Shown here: piece by piece, positions 17,354 through 25,694 of the stretch | Layout of the letters: every line of letters starts with the position of its first letter | How positions within the stretch are numbered: position 1 is the first letter of the stretch | From: Nitrincola iocasae | GTDB lineage: Bacteria > Pseudomonadota > Gammaproteobacteria > Pseudomonadales > Balneatricaceae | NCBI RefSeq assembly: GCF_008727795.1 | Contig: NZ_CP044222.1 | Span: forward strand, 1,116,001 to 1,180,000 | DNA length: 64,000 bases | Reading direction: 5' to 3' | Made by a program: the position numbers and the translations under genes | Notes under the pieces: model-generated | Seen by the model: only the letters and a program-made list of their open reading frames with translations | The model's database searches: none | What the model was told of the DNA's origin: nothing

Positions 17354-17845
17354 ATGAAAAAGCAACAGGGTTTTACCCTTATTGAGTTAATGATTGTGGT
17401 AGCAATCATCGGTATTCTGGCTGCGATTGCGCTGCCTGCTTATCAGGATTACACCATTCGCGCTAAAATGTCTGAGGTTGTTCTAGCTGCAAGTGCGTGT
17501 CGTACTACAATTTCAGAAGTATCACAAACTGGCTTGGCATCTAACCCCACTGCAGATGGTTTTGGCTGTGGAGAAGGTGGAACATCAGCATCTCCAATCT
17601 CTCAGTACGTTCAGTCTGTGGGTACTACTGCGGCTGGTGTAATTCAGGTTACAGCAAGAAATATTTCTAGTGATGTGGATGGCGAAGTGGTTCAACTCCG
17701 TCCGTTTACTGATGCAAACGCAAGTACAGCAGCTGTTGCAGCTGATTTTGTTCGAGGTACAGCTAAGCCTATTCGTTCATGGTTGTGTGGACCTGCTGCT
17801 TCAACACTTGAATCTAAGTACCTACCTGCTACCTGTAGAGACTAA
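17354..17845 (+). CDS. pilA: Type IV major pilin (PilA)
   Basis: 163 residues. The short basic leader MKKQQG is cut before Phe in GFTLIELMIVVAIIGILAA, with the Glu at position 5 of the mature pilin, both needed for PilD processing and assembly. A hydrophobic helix and head domain follow. Four Cys: two near residues 50 and 72, two near the C-terminus (LCGPAAS and TCRD), the last pair forming the usual disulfide-bonded loop. ATG 17354 has GGAG seven bases before it; the longer frame from 17306 lacks a pilin leader. An oligosaccharyltransferase gene follows, so the pilin is probably glycosylated. Thr- and Ser-rich stretches offer sites. Confidence 0.95.
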   Translation: MKKQQGFTLIELMIVVAIIGILAAIALPAYQDYTIRAKMSEVVLAASACRTTISEVSQTGLASNPTADGFGCGEGGTSASPISQYVQSVGTTAAGVIQVTARNISSDVDGEVVQLRPFTDANASTAAVAADFVRGTAKPIRSWLCGPAASTLESKYLPATCRD

Positions 17846-17865
17846 TATATTATAGTTTTGCTTCA

Positions 17866-17891
17866 TAAAGGCCCCTTTTGGGGTCTTTTTT
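17866..17891 (+). terminator. Rho-independent terminator after pilA
   Basis: A GGCCCC/GGGGTC stem with a TTTT loop, preceded by A residues and followed by a run of six T. It lies 21 bases after the pilA stop and would end the abundant pilin transcript before the oligosaccharyltransferase gene, leaving some read-through. Confidence 0.85.
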
Positions 17892-17932
17892 ATTTCTGGT
17901 AATGCTAAAGTTTTAGATGGAATAGCAGAAAA

Positions 17933-19612
17933 ATGGTGCGTTTAAATTTGATATCAGTACTTATTATAGTGATGGCAGCTATTTTTTTTGTTATATCCAT
18001 TTTGTTGCCTAATCACTACTTACCCTGGTTAGCTGCATATCAGGAGTTCTCATCATTCTTCTATTTGATCTTATTGCTTTTGTTCTCTGTGTTATTTTTA
18101 AAGAAATTAAAAATAACATCAGTGATAGTATTTTTTATTGTTTTGTCGGCCTTACCGTTGATACAACATTTATTTGGTATTATTTTTTTTATTGGTGATG
18201 CTTGGATAGTGACAGCCTACTTGTTATTCTTCGCTATTTCGGTTTTGGTTGGTTTTAATTTATTTCACTCAGATATTGAGTCTAAAAAAATAATTGTTAT
18301 TGTTTCTGTTTTATTTATATTTGTGGCTATTATTTCCACATGGATCTCGCTATGGCAATGGTTGATGTTACCTGGAAGTATATGGATTGCAGATATGCCT
18401 ATTGGCGGTAGGCCTTTTGCAAATATGGGGCAGCCAAATAATTTGGCAACATTATTATGCTTGGGGCTTGGGGGTGTTTATTATTTATATGATAGAAAAT
18501 ATTTGAATGCTATTTCTTGCTCTTTTTTGACTTTTTTTATAATTATAGGAATTGTTTTGACTCAGTCGAGAACACCATGGATTTCTGCTTTCTGGGTTTT
18601 TGGAGTGTTCGGTTATTTCAATCTAAGGTTTAGTCAGTTACCTGATAACTTTCGTTTATCTTTTAAGTGGGTTGTATGTTGGGTTTTAATATATTTTTTG
18701 CTTGTGGTTTCTCTTCCTTTTGTTTCTGATTTTTTGATGATTTCAAATATTGATCTGCTTGATCGGGCTAAATCTATGGAACGGTTGGAAATGTATTTGC
18801 AATTTTTCACAGCGATTGTAAATGGTCCTTTTTGGGGGTATGGGTGGAATCAGATTACTGTTGCTCAAGTTAATATAACCTCAGCTTATCCTGTTCCAAT
18901 ACCGACCCAGTATACACATAATTTTTTATTAGATTTGCTTGTGTGGAATGGCCCTTTTATAGGATCTATTTTGATTGTTTTCTTAGGTGTGTGGTTTTTT
19001 TATTTGGCATGTAATGTTTATAATAAAGAATCATTTTTTGCTTTAATTTCTATTTGCTTTGTTTTGACGCATGCTATGCTTGAGTATCCTCATGCATATG
19101 CATTTTTCATTTTTCCAGTTGGCATTCTATTGGGGGGCTTACATAGTGAAACTAACCCTGCAGTAGTTTCTAGTGTATCGAAGGTGCATGGTTTTATATT
19201 TGTATTCTTTCTGTTTTTTTTGTTTTCTGTGGTTTGGTCGGAGTACCGTGTTGTTGAAGAAAATAATAGAGTATTAAGATTCGAAATAGCAAAAATAGGT
19301 AGGGATAGAACTAAGGATTATGTTCCTGATGTGTTTATTTTAACTCAATTAAAAGCCTTTCATGAATTTGCAAGAATGGATCCAGTGTCTGGAATGTCTC
19401 ATAGAGATATTGATTTTATGCGAAGGGTCGTCTATAGGTATCCATATCCTTCGATCTTGTATAGATATGCACTCGCTTTAAAATTAAATGATGAAAGAGA
19501 TAAGTCAGAGTTTTATTTAAAAATATTGAAGGATTTGCATGGAGATGATAAATATTTAGAAGCTATTCATATTATGAGTGAGACGTTTCCTGATGAAATT
19601 TTAGTAAATTGA
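17933..19612 (+). CDS. pglL: PglL/TfpO-type pilin O-oligosaccharyltransferase
   Basis: 559 residues with about 11-12 membrane helices of the Wzy_C/O-antigen ligase superfamily. The segment GRPFANMGQPNNLATLLCLG (near residue 160) is the hallmark of PglL-type enzymes, and the large periplasmic loop has QYTHNFLLDLLVWNG with the conserved His. A soluble C-terminal tail of about 130 residues follows, as in PglL. Such enzymes move a lipid-linked glycan to Ser or Thr of a pilin in the periplasm. Its place directly after pilA copies the comP-pglL and pilA-tfpO pairs of Acinetobacter and Pseudomonas. The alternative, WaaL O-antigen ligase, is less likely because of this position. AT-rich. Confidence 0.82.
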   Translation: MVRLNLISVLIIVMAAIFFVISILLPNHYLPWLAAYQEFSSFFYLILLLLFSVLFLKKLKITSVIVFFIVLSALPLIQHLFGIIFFIGDAWIVTAYLLFFAISVLVGFNLFHSDIESKKIIVIVSVLFIFVAIISTWISLWQWLMLPGSIWIADMPIGGRPFANMGQPNNLATLLCLGLGGVYYLYDRKYLNAISCSFLTFFIIIGIVLTQSRTPWISAFWVFGVFGYFNLRFSQLPDNFRLSFKWVVCWVLIYFLLVVSLPFVSDFLMISNIDLLDRAKSMERLEMYLQFFTAIVNGPFWGYGWNQITVAQVNITSAYPVPIPTQYTHNFLLDLLVWNGPFIGSILIVFLGVWFFYLACNVYNKESFFALISICFVLTHAMLEYPHAYAFFIFPVGILLGGLHSETNPAVVSSVSKVHGFIFVFFLFFLFSVVWSEYRVVEENNRVLRFEIAKIGRDRTKDYVPDVFILTQLKAFHEFARMDPVSGMSHRDIDFMRRVVYRYPYPSILYRYALALKLNDERDKSEFYLKILKDLHGDDKYLEAIHIMSETFPDEILVN

Positions 19613-19627
19613 AAAAAGAATCAAGGG

Positions 19628-19643
19628 AATCAAGGGGTCAGGC
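19628..19643 (+). repeat. Left half of an ATCAAGG/CCTTGAT palindrome split by the IS3 element
   Basis: AATCAAGGGGTCAGGC lies at the left edge of the insertion sequence, and GGCTACTTGAAC lies at its right edge (20908-20919). Joining them with one copy of the GGC target repeat restores a near-complete copy of the small palindrome found at 24428, 25502, 26018 and 26054. Confidence 0.75.
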
Positions 19644-19707
19644 TGAACCTCCCCTAGTTTAACGGACACTTTAAATCAGCGACAATGCTGGCTAAGGAGT
19701 GTTCAAC

Positions 19708-20019
19708 ATGATTATGAAACGTAAGCCGTATAAAACCTATACCAAGGAATTCAAGCAAGAGGCCATCCGGATGATGGAAGAGTCTGGAAGGCCAGCTGCC
19801 GAGATTGCCATGGAGCTTGGGATTCGCCGAAACCAGCTCTACAAGTGGAAGGAGCAGCTTCAAAGCCAGGCTGAACAGGCTTTCTCAGGAAACAGAGGCC
19901 GCCCCAAGAAAGAGAATCAGAGTGAGTTAACCACTCTGCGGCGGGAGAATGAGCGGCTGAAGGAGGAGCTGGAAATCATAAAAAAGGCCGCGGCGTACTT
20001 TGCGAAGGAATTCAAGTGA
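19708..20019 (+). CDS. IS3 family OrfA (helix-turn-helix protein)
   Basis: About 103 residues. An N-terminal helix-turn-helix (YTKEFKQEAIRMMEESGRPA, then AEIAMELGIRRNQLYKWK) is followed by a leucine-zipper-like helix (ELTTLRRENERLKEELEIIKKA). It binds the element's ends and limits transposition. ATG 19708 follows AAGGAG by eight bases; the frame is open from GTG 19699. It overlaps orfB by GTGA. Confidence 0.9.
   Translation: MIMKRKPYKTYTKEFKQEAIRMMEESGRPAAEIAMELGIRRNQLYKWKEQLQSQAEQAFSGNRGRPKKENQSELTTLRRENERLKEELEIIKKAAAYFAKEFK
19980..19986 (+). promoter_or_regulatory. A6G programmed -1 frameshift site in the IS3 element
   Basis: A AAA AAG lies near the end of orfA in the orfA frame. The -1 frame is open from here straight into orfB, so a slip yields the OrfAB fusion that acts as transposase in this family. 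The distance to the orfA stop is about 30 bases. Confidence 0.75.
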
Positions 20020-20876
20020 AGTACGCATTCATTGGTGAGCACAGCAAAGATCACAGCGTTATTCGCCTCTGTCAGGCCCTGGAGGTATCACCCAGTGGTT
20101 ACTATGACTGGCGCAACCGGCCAGAGAGCGACCGTGCCAAGCAGAACCGGAAGTTGGTGACGAAGATATCACTGTTCCACAAGGCCAGCCGTGGGATCTA
20201 CGGTTCACCCCGTATTCACCGAGACCTTTTGGAATCGGGTGAAGCGGTGAGTGAAAAGCGTGTAGCCAGACTGATGCGAGAGAATAACATCCAGTCGAAA
20301 ATGGCACGCCGATTTGTAATCACTACCGACTCAAAGAATACTATGCAGCCAGCGCCAGACAGGCTCAAGCGTGAGTTCGATGTCGATTTACCCGATAAAG
20401 CCTGGGTGACGGACACGACGTTCATTCCTACGCGTCAAGGCTGGCTGTATTTGGCCGTGGTGATTGAGTTGTATTCACGCCAGGTGCTGGGGTGGGCAAT
20501 GGGAGACAAGAATAACGCTCAGCTTGTCCAGGATGCCCTGACGATGGCTGTCTGGCGTCGAGGTAAGGTAGACTCAGTTATCGTCCATTCGGACCAGGGA
20601 AGCACCTATGCCTCGGGCAGCTACCAGCGGCTACTAAAGGAAAACAAACTACTTTGCAGCATGAGCCGGAAAGGGGAATGTCTCGATAACGCTGTGGCAG
20701 AGAGCTTCTTCGGAACGCTGAAAACGGAACTGGTCTACGACGAGGACTATCGGTCGAGAGATGAAGCAAAGAAAAGCCTGTTTGAATACATTGAAGTCTT
20801 CTATAACAGGCGCAGACGGCATTCTTATCTGGGCTATATCAGTCCAGTGGAATACGAGGCTAAGTACGCCTCTTAA
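20016..20876 (+). CDS. IS3 family OrfB (DDE transposase domain)
   Basis: 286 residues. The N-terminal HTH_21-like part includes SRGIYGSPRIHRDL. The rve integrase core has Asp in KAWVTDTTFI, Asp in VIVHSDQGSTY, and Glu in CLDNAVAESFFGTLK with the usual 35-residue spacing, then YNRRRRHSYLGYISPVEYE at the end. The frame is intact. It can be made as a fusion with OrfA through the A6G site. Confidence 0.95.
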   Translation: MKYAFIGEHSKDHSVIRLCQALEVSPSGYYDWRNRPESDRAKQNRKLVTKISLFHKASRGIYGSPRIHRDLLESGEAVSEKRVARLMRENNIQSKMARRFVITTDSKNTMQPAPDRLKREFDVDLPDKAWVTDTTFIPTRQGWLYLAVVIELYSRQVLGWAMGDKNNAQLVQDALTMAVWRRGKVDSVIVHSDQGSTYASGSYQRLLKENKLLCSMSRKGECLDNAVAESFFGTLKTELVYDEDYRSRDEAKKSLFEYIEVFYNRRRRHSYLGYISPVEYEAKYAS

Positions 20877-20975
20877 TTAAACCGTCCGTTTTATTGGGGG
20901 AAGCTCAGGCTACTTGAACTATACGAATCTCAAACCCAGCACGGAAATTTCAGAAGGTGTTGTCATTCTGGCTCT

Positions 20976-21048
20976 GTGACCGTCTGCTGCCAGGGATGGC
21001 AGCAGTGGAGCTCTCAGGGATGAAAACTACCGGTTCATGGCGTGTCAC
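20976..21048 (+). repeat. Dispersed palindromic module, copy at 21 kb
   Basis: GTGACCGTCTGCTGCC is followed by GGCAGCAGTGGAGC and ends in CGTGTCAC. The core CTGCTGCC/GGCAGCAG is an 8-base stem. A second copy, CTGCCGCC/GGCGGCAG, lies at 37018-37079 inside a larger repeat. The 310-base gap between the IS3 element and rfaH holds no gene I can support. Confidence 0.65.
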
Positions 21049-21217
21049 AGTGGCAGTATAGCAATGCCTGCATAGTTCCAGGCCCACAACGACATAGTTA
21101 ATCTGTAAACACTGATGGGTGGTGGTCAGGCAATCAAGACATATTGCCTTCACACACCCAGCACCAGAGGCTACAATTGCAGCTCGGTAATAGAGTTGTT
21201 CTACAGGAGTGGTCTCA

Positions 21218-21709
21218 ATGGACGGGCGGGATTGGTATTTGGTGCAGTGTAAACCCGGTGAGACGCTGCGAGCGCTGGAGCATTTAGAAAACCAGCAGTA
21301 TGAATGTTATCTTCCTCTGGTCACCCTGGAAAAAATCCGTCAGCGCAAACGTCACCTGTGTCAGGAACCACTCTTCCCGGGTTATCTCTTTATTCACCTC
21401 GATCAACTGGATGATAATTGGCAACCCATACGTTCTACACGTGGGGTTACCCGACTCGTTGGCTTTGGTGGTTTGCCATTACCCGTAGATGACAGTTTGG
21501 TTTCTGCGTTAAAGATGCGTTGTAATAAAATGCTGCCAAAGGCATCTTTGGAAAAAGGTGAGAAAGTCAGGATTACTGAAGGTCCTTTTTGTGATCTGGA
21601 AGCTATTTTTGAGGCATTTGATGGTAACGAACGTGTGATTCTGCTCATGAACCTATTACATCAGCAGCAGCGCCTAACCCTTCCTACCAGCAGTATTTGT
21701 AAAATTTAA
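21218..21709 (+). CDS. rfaH: RfaH-type transcription antiterminator
   Basis: 163 residues, NusG-like. NGN domain at residues 1-100 with WYLVQCKPGETLRALEHL and EPLFPGYLFIHL; C-terminal KOW-like domain with KGEKVRITEGPFCDLEAIF. The LRALEHLENQQYECYLP region is typical of RfaH rather than NusG. It loads on RNA polymerase at ops sites and drives long surface-polysaccharide operons. ATG 21218 has AGGAG eight bases before it; GTG 21209 would overlap that site. It probably serves the glycan operon of this window, but I found no convincing ops element here; the operon's start lies to the left. wzz follows by 25 bases. Confidence 0.88.
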   Translation: MDGRDWYLVQCKPGETLRALEHLENQQYECYLPLVTLEKIRQRKRHLCQEPLFPGYLFIHLDQLDDNWQPIRSTRGVTRLVGFGGLPLPVDDSLVSALKMRCNKMLPKASLEKGEKVRITEGPFCDLEAIFEAFDGNERVILLMNLLHQQQRLTLPTSSICKI

Positions 21710-21734
21710 GTTTTTAACAGGACAGAAAACAAGC

Positions 21735-23141
21735 ATGAACAACACCGGCAATGTAACGCAGGATGCCAATTTTCCACCTCCGCATTATCCACCTTATCCA
21801 TATCGGAGTGGTGAAGATGAGATCAGCCTGCTTGATCTTGGTAAAGTGCTCTACCAGCAGCGGCGTGTGTTATTGGTGACGTTGGTAGCCTGTCTTTTGC
21901 TGGGGTTACTTTATGCCATGCTCAAGCCTAGCCTGTATGAGTTTCGCTCTGTTATTGAGGTCGGAGTATATCCGGACAGCGAAGGTGAAGTTGAGCCTAT
22001 TGAATCGTTTAGTAGTGTTTTGTCACGAGTGACGTCTACCAGCATTCCTGCCGCAGCCCGAACGGTCAGTCAGGAGACTCCGACCGCAGTACAAAGTTTG
22101 CCGGAAATAAAAGCGAATATTGCAGAAAACTCCAGAATGCTGGTGTTGACGAGCAACGTCAGCAGCGATCCGGAGGCTCAGTCTCAGGCAAGTGCTTTGC
22201 ATCAAGCCGTTATAGACAGCTTGACTGCGTCACATCAACAGTTGATTGAAACCCGACTGCAGGAACTGGAAATTCTTAAACGCAGTCTGGATCTTGATTT
22301 AGCCGAAATGCAAAGCCGCTCCCTGTTGGAAACCGAACTGGCTGATCTTAACGTTGCGAAAAGTAAGGTGTTGACCGAGTTGGAGCGTCTGAGCAATGAC
22401 GAGCTACGGCAGATGGAGGTGCAACACCTTCAACGCAATTTGAGCCGGGCGCAGCGTGAATTACAGTCGATCCAGGAGCAGGAGGCTAATTTACGCGAAC
22501 GTATAGAGCGCCAGTCAGAAAAACAAAGCTTGTTGCTTAAGCAACTCACCCGCGCTGAAGCGGATCTGGAGGCATTCCGACGCTCTCGCCAGAGTGTGCT
22601 CGACACAGGTTTGATCGGTTCAACACAGTTGTCACAAAGTTTGTTGATGATTGATAGCCAGATTAATACGGCACTCAACAGTGTGCGTAACCTTGAGAAT
22701 GCTCTATATCTGGGAATTCCGGAAGAAAATGCCGAATATCGACGTAATATGGTAAACCTGTTGAGTGATATCGGAATACAGGAAAGTATTGTAGATGAAG
22801 CCCAGAAAGCGCTGCGAGAGTATGAAATCTCGAGGGAATTGTCAATACGGCAAGTACAAGCTGAAGCGGATCGGTTGGAAACAGAAATTAATCTGCTGGA
22901 GCATAACCATGCATCCGGTTTGCAGCGTTATCAATATCAGATAGCCTCGGTGGATAATCAGTTACAACAGATCAGCAACAGCCGTACGGTGATAGAACCC
23001 GGTGTGGGCCAGGAAATTCGCGGTCAGGGTCCGGTGCTGGTTCTGATTATGAGTGGCTTAATGGGGTTGATGCTGGGGGTTATGGCAGCATTTTTGGCAG
23101 AATTTATTGCCCGGCTTCGACAGAGTATGCATGATGACTAA
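21735..23141 (+). CDS. wzz: Wzz-type chain length determinant / polysaccharide co-polymerase
   Basis: 468 residues with membrane helices at about 48-68 and 435-457. The N-terminal helix is preceded by a Pro/Tyr-rich cytoplasmic tail and EISLLDLGKVLYQQRR, the usual Wzz domain start. Between the helices lies a long periplasmic coiled coil (residues 165-420, many Gln/Glu/Leu heptads). No C-terminal kinase domain is present, so this is a class 1 or 2 co-polymerase rather than a capsule kinase. It sets the chain length of the Wzy polymer. Confidence 0.82.
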   Translation: MNNTGNVTQDANFPPPHYPPYPYRSGEDEISLLDLGKVLYQQRRVLLVTLVACLLLGLLYAMLKPSLYEFRSVIEVGVYPDSEGEVEPIESFSSVLSRVTSTSIPAAARTVSQETPTAVQSLPEIKANIAENSRMLVLTSNVSSDPEAQSQASALHQAVIDSLTASHQQLIETRLQELEILKRSLDLDLAEMQSRSLLETELADLNVAKSKVLTELERLSNDELRQMEVQHLQRNLSRAQRELQSIQEQEANLRERIERQSEKQSLLLKQLTRAEADLEAFRRSRQSVLDTGLIGSTQLSQSLLMIDSQINTALNSVRNLENALYLGIPEENAEYRRNMVNLLSDIGIQESIVDEAQKALREYEISRELSIRQVQAEADRLETEINLLEHNHASGLQRYQYQIASVDNQLQQISNSRTVIEPGVGQEIRGQGPVLVLIMSGLMGLMLGVMAAFLAEFIARLRQSMHDD

Positions 23142-23205
23142 TCTCAGTGTTTGATTCAGACATACAGCTAATCCAGACTTTGACTGATTACAAAGGACAG
23201 TAAAG

Positions 23206-24372
23206 ATGAAAATTGCAATTGCAGGAACAGGTTACGTCGGCTTATCCAATGCCATGTTGCTGGCGCAGCACAATGAAGTGGTTGCAGTCGATATCATAGA
23301 AGAGAAAGTTGAACAGTTAAATAATCGCCAATCTCCGATTGTAGATGCCGAAATTGAAGATTTTCTGAAAAATAAACCGCTGAATTTCAAAGCCACACTG
23401 GACAAAGCCGAAGCCTACACCGGTGCTGATTTTGTCATCATCGCGACGCCTACCGATTACGATCCACAGACCAACTACTTTAATACCCGAAGTGTGGAAT
23501 CGGTAATCAGGGATGTGATGGCTGTGAACCCGCAGGCGGTGATGGTGATCAAGTCAACGGTCCCGGTGGGTTACACGGCTAGCGTTAAAGCGGAACTGGG
23601 TACCGATAACCTGATATTTTCACCTGAGTTTCTGCGAGAAGGGCGCGCTCTTTACGATAATTTATACCCATCACGTATTATTGTCGGTGAACGCTCTGAG
23701 CGGGCAGAGATTTTTGCCGGACTGCTCAAGCAGGGCGCGATCAAGCAGGATGTGCAGGTATTGTTTACTGATCCGACCGAGGCAGAAGCAATCAAGCTGT
23801 TTGCCAATACCTACCTGGCAATGCGCGTGGCTTATTTTAATGAGCTGGATACCTATGCTGAATCCCATGGCTTGAGTACCAAACAGATCATCGAAGGGGT
23901 GGGTTTAGACCCTCGTATCGGTAATCACTACAACAATCCAAGCTTTGGCTATGGCGGCTACTGCCTGCCGAAAGACACCAAGCAACTGCTGGCTAACTAT
24001 GATGAAGTGCCGAGTAACCTGATCCGTGCGATTGTTGACGCGAACACCACACGCAAAGACTTTATTGCCAGCTCCATTATTAAACGTAATCCCAAAGTGG
24101 TCGGTATCTATCGGCTGGTGATGAAATCCGGTTCCGATAACTTCCGTGCTTCGGCTATTCAGGGAGTGATGAAGCGCATCAAAGCCAAGGGCATTGAAGT
24201 GGTGATCTATGAACCGGTGATGGAAGAAAGCAGCTTCTTCAACTCCCGCGTAATGCGCGACCTGGAAGAGTTTAAGCAGATCAGCGATGTGATCCTGGCC
24301 AACCGCTTGTCAGAAAATCTGCAGGATGTTGCCGAAAAGGTGTATACCCGGGATTTGTTTGGTAGTGATTAA
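23206..24372 (+). CDS. ugd: UDP-glucose 6-dehydrogenase
   Basis: 388 residues. NAD-binding motif GTGYVGLSNAMLL at the N-terminus, STVPVGYT, FSPEFLREGRAL, and the catalytic Cys in GYGGYCLPKDTKQL around residue 255. It oxidizes UDP-glucose to UDP-glucuronate, a precursor of uronic acids and of aminoarabinose. The length and the E. coli-like motifs favour Ugd proper over UDP-ManNAc dehydrogenase. It follows wzz by 64 bases with AAGGACAG before the ATG. A REP element follows the stop and may serve as transcript end. Confidence 0.92.
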   Translation: MKIAIAGTGYVGLSNAMLLAQHNEVVAVDIIEEKVEQLNNRQSPIVDAEIEDFLKNKPLNFKATLDKAEAYTGADFVIIATPTDYDPQTNYFNTRSVESVIRDVMAVNPQAVMVIKSTVPVGYTASVKAELGTDNLIFSPEFLREGRALYDNLYPSRIIVGERSERAEIFAGLLKQGAIKQDVQVLFTDPTEAEAIKLFANTYLAMRVAYFNELDTYAESHGLSTKQIIEGVGLDPRIGNHYNNPSFGYGGYCLPKDTKQLLANYDEVPSNLIRAIVDANTTRKDFIASSIIKRNPKVVGIYRLVMKSGSDNFRASAIQGVMKRIKAKGIEVVIYEPVMEESSFFNSRVMRDLEEFKQISDVILANRLSENLQDVAEKVYTRDLFGSD

Positions 24373-24399
24373 GTTATAGATTTTTATTCGCCACAGTTT

Positions 24400-24422
24400 G
24401 TGGGAGCCCGCTCAGCGGGCGA
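24400..24422 (+). repeat. REP palindrome after ugd
   Basis: A single copy of the window's main REP: GTGGGAGCCCGC, a TCA loop, GCGGGCGA. The 8-base GC-rich stem followed by A residues could also stabilise or end the ugd transcript. The nearby ATTCGCC at 24387-24393 could pair with the GGCGAAAAAT tail to extend the structure. Confidence 0.8.
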
Positions 24423-24427
24423 AAAAT

Positions 24428-24450
24428 AATCAAGGGGTCAGGTACCTTGA
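24428..24450 (+). repeat. ATCAAGG/CCTTGAT palindrome, left of the Rpn gene
   Basis: A stem-loop with arms ATCAAGG and CCTTGAT around GGTCAGGTA. The copy at 25502-25524 is in the same orientation and differs at 2 of 23 bases, so the Rpn gene lies between two direct copies. Confidence 0.78.
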
Positions 24451-24542
24451 TACTCTGATCTTCTCCTGCATGCAGAGTTTGCTATACTGTTTAATATTTA
24501 CGCAGCCAAGGATTGGCGTTGTGACTCAAGGAGCGAGATTGC

Positions 24543-25532
24543 ATGACTTACCATGACAAAAGCTATAAACGTTTTTTCTCGGACCCGGTAATGGTGCGGG
24601 ATTTGTTGACTGGTTTTATCCATGAAGACTGGATCGAAGATCTAGACTTCAGCACTCTGGAAACGGTTAAAAATCAGTTTGTAACAGATGATTTACGTCA
24701 GCGTGAAGATGATATTATCTGGCGCATTCGTAGCAGGGAAGGTTGGGTTTATGTGTATCTGCTCATTGAATTTCAGAGCCGCATAGATCGTTACATGGCG
24801 GTGCGTATGATGAATTATGTTTCACTGCTTTACCAAGAACTGATTCGTCAAAAACAATTCACTTCCAGTGGCAAGTTACCACCGGTGTTTCCGGTAGTTC
24901 TCTACAATGGAGAGCGTCGTTGGAATGCCGAGTTGGATATTAAGGGTTTAATTCAAGAGATCAGCGGTAGTTTGAGTCGCTATACTCCAAGTATGCGCTA
25001 TATGATTTTAGATGAAGGGCAGTGGGTAGCTGAGCACCCTGAATCAGCCGTACAGGCTAATCTTGTTAATGCACTTTTTCAGATGGAATACAGTCAAAGT
25101 CCTGAATCATTAGCAACATTAGTGGCTCACCTGGCACAGTGGTCGGAACACCATCCAAGGTTAAAAAAAGTCTTTCTTGGCTGGCTTAAACGTGTGTTGC
25201 TGCCGAACCGTTTTCCAGGTGTAAAATTAGATGAGATCAATGATTTGTATGAGGTGAAAGATATGCTAGCTGAACGCGTCAAAAATTGGACTGAAGAGTG
25301 GAAAGCGCAGGGTTTGGAACAGGGTTTAGAGCAAGGTTTAGAGCAAGGTTTAGAGCAAGGTTTAGAGCAAGGAGTCGCCTTAACTCGAATACAGATTGCT
25401 AAAAAAATGCTTTCTCAAGGTCTGAGCGATAACATAATCATTGATGCTACTGAGCTATCTGATAAAGAGTTGCAGGGCCTCAAAGAATCAGGAATCCAGG
25501 GAATCAAAGAGTCAGGTACCTTGAGCTCCTAA
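24543..25532 (+). CDS. Rpn family recombination-promoting nuclease / putative transposase
   Basis: 329 residues of the RpnA-like PD-(D/E)XK nuclease family. The N-terminus MTYHDKSYKRFFSDPVMVRD is typical; the nuclease core has Asp in REDDIIWRI, then the E-x-Q pair in YLLIEFQSRID, and a Tyr/Arg helix RMMNYVSLLYQEL. Family members cut DNA and promote RecA-independent recombination. Residues 257-276 are five GLEQ repeats encoded by 12-base tandem repeats. The last 12 or so codons lie inside a copy of the ATCAAGG palindrome, which also supplies the end of the protein. ATG 24543 follows AAGGAG. The flanking direct palindromes suggest the gene moved with them. Confidence 0.85.
   Translation: MTYHDKSYKRFFSDPVMVRDLLTGFIHEDWIEDLDFSTLETVKNQFVTDDLRQREDDIIWRIRSREGWVYVYLLIEFQSRIDRYMAVRMMNYVSLLYQELIRQKQFTSSGKLPPVFPVVLYNGERRWNAELDIKGLIQEISGSLSRYTPSMRYMILDEGQWVAEHPESAVQANLVNALFQMEYSQSPESLATLVAHLAQWSEHHPRLKKVFLGWLKRVLLPNRFPGVKLDEINDLYEVKDMLAERVKNWTEEWKAQGLEQGLEQGLEQGLEQGLEQGVALTRIQIAKKMLSQGLSDNIIIDATELSDKELQGLKESGIQGIKESGTLSS
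25311..25370 (+). repeat. Five 12-bp tandem repeats in the Rpn gene
   Basis: Units of GGTTTAGAGCAA (the first is GGTTTGGAACAG) encode Gly-Leu-Glu-Gln five times. The unit length keeps the frame, so the copy number can change without loss of function. The repeat forms a likely helical linker between the nuclease domain and the C-terminal helix. Confidence 0.92.
25502..25524 (+). repeat. ATCAAGG-type palindrome overlapping the Rpn gene end
   Basis: Same orientation as 24428-24450 with two changes in the left arm. It encodes the IKESGTL end of the protein, with the stop 5 bases beyond. A degenerate part copy (AATCAGGAATCC) lies just before it. Confidence 0.78.
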
Positions 25533-25694
25533 TATTCTTCATAGAGCTCGCCTCTCTTTACTCAGATGCCGGTTTGCTTTAGTACACATTAAGCATGGAA
25601 CATTGTTGGGAGGGACGGGTCCAGCTTATTTCCTACAGGAGCGGGGGCGATTTGTAGAAGCCCGATCAAGGGAAGCAACAAGAGGGCTGCAGCT

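Larger units (their letters stand above)
19644..20907. mobile_element. IS3 family insertion sequence, complete
   Basis: Terminal inverted repeats of about 31 bases start TGAACCTCCCC at 19644 and, on the other strand, TGAGCTTCCCC at 20907; they share ACGGAC and TTTAA blocks further in. A 3-base direct repeat GGC flanks it (19641-19643, 20908-20910). It carries orfA and orfB with an intact frameshift signal, so it is probably active. It interrupts a short palindrome rather than a gene, lying between pglL and rfaH. Confidence 0.92.
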
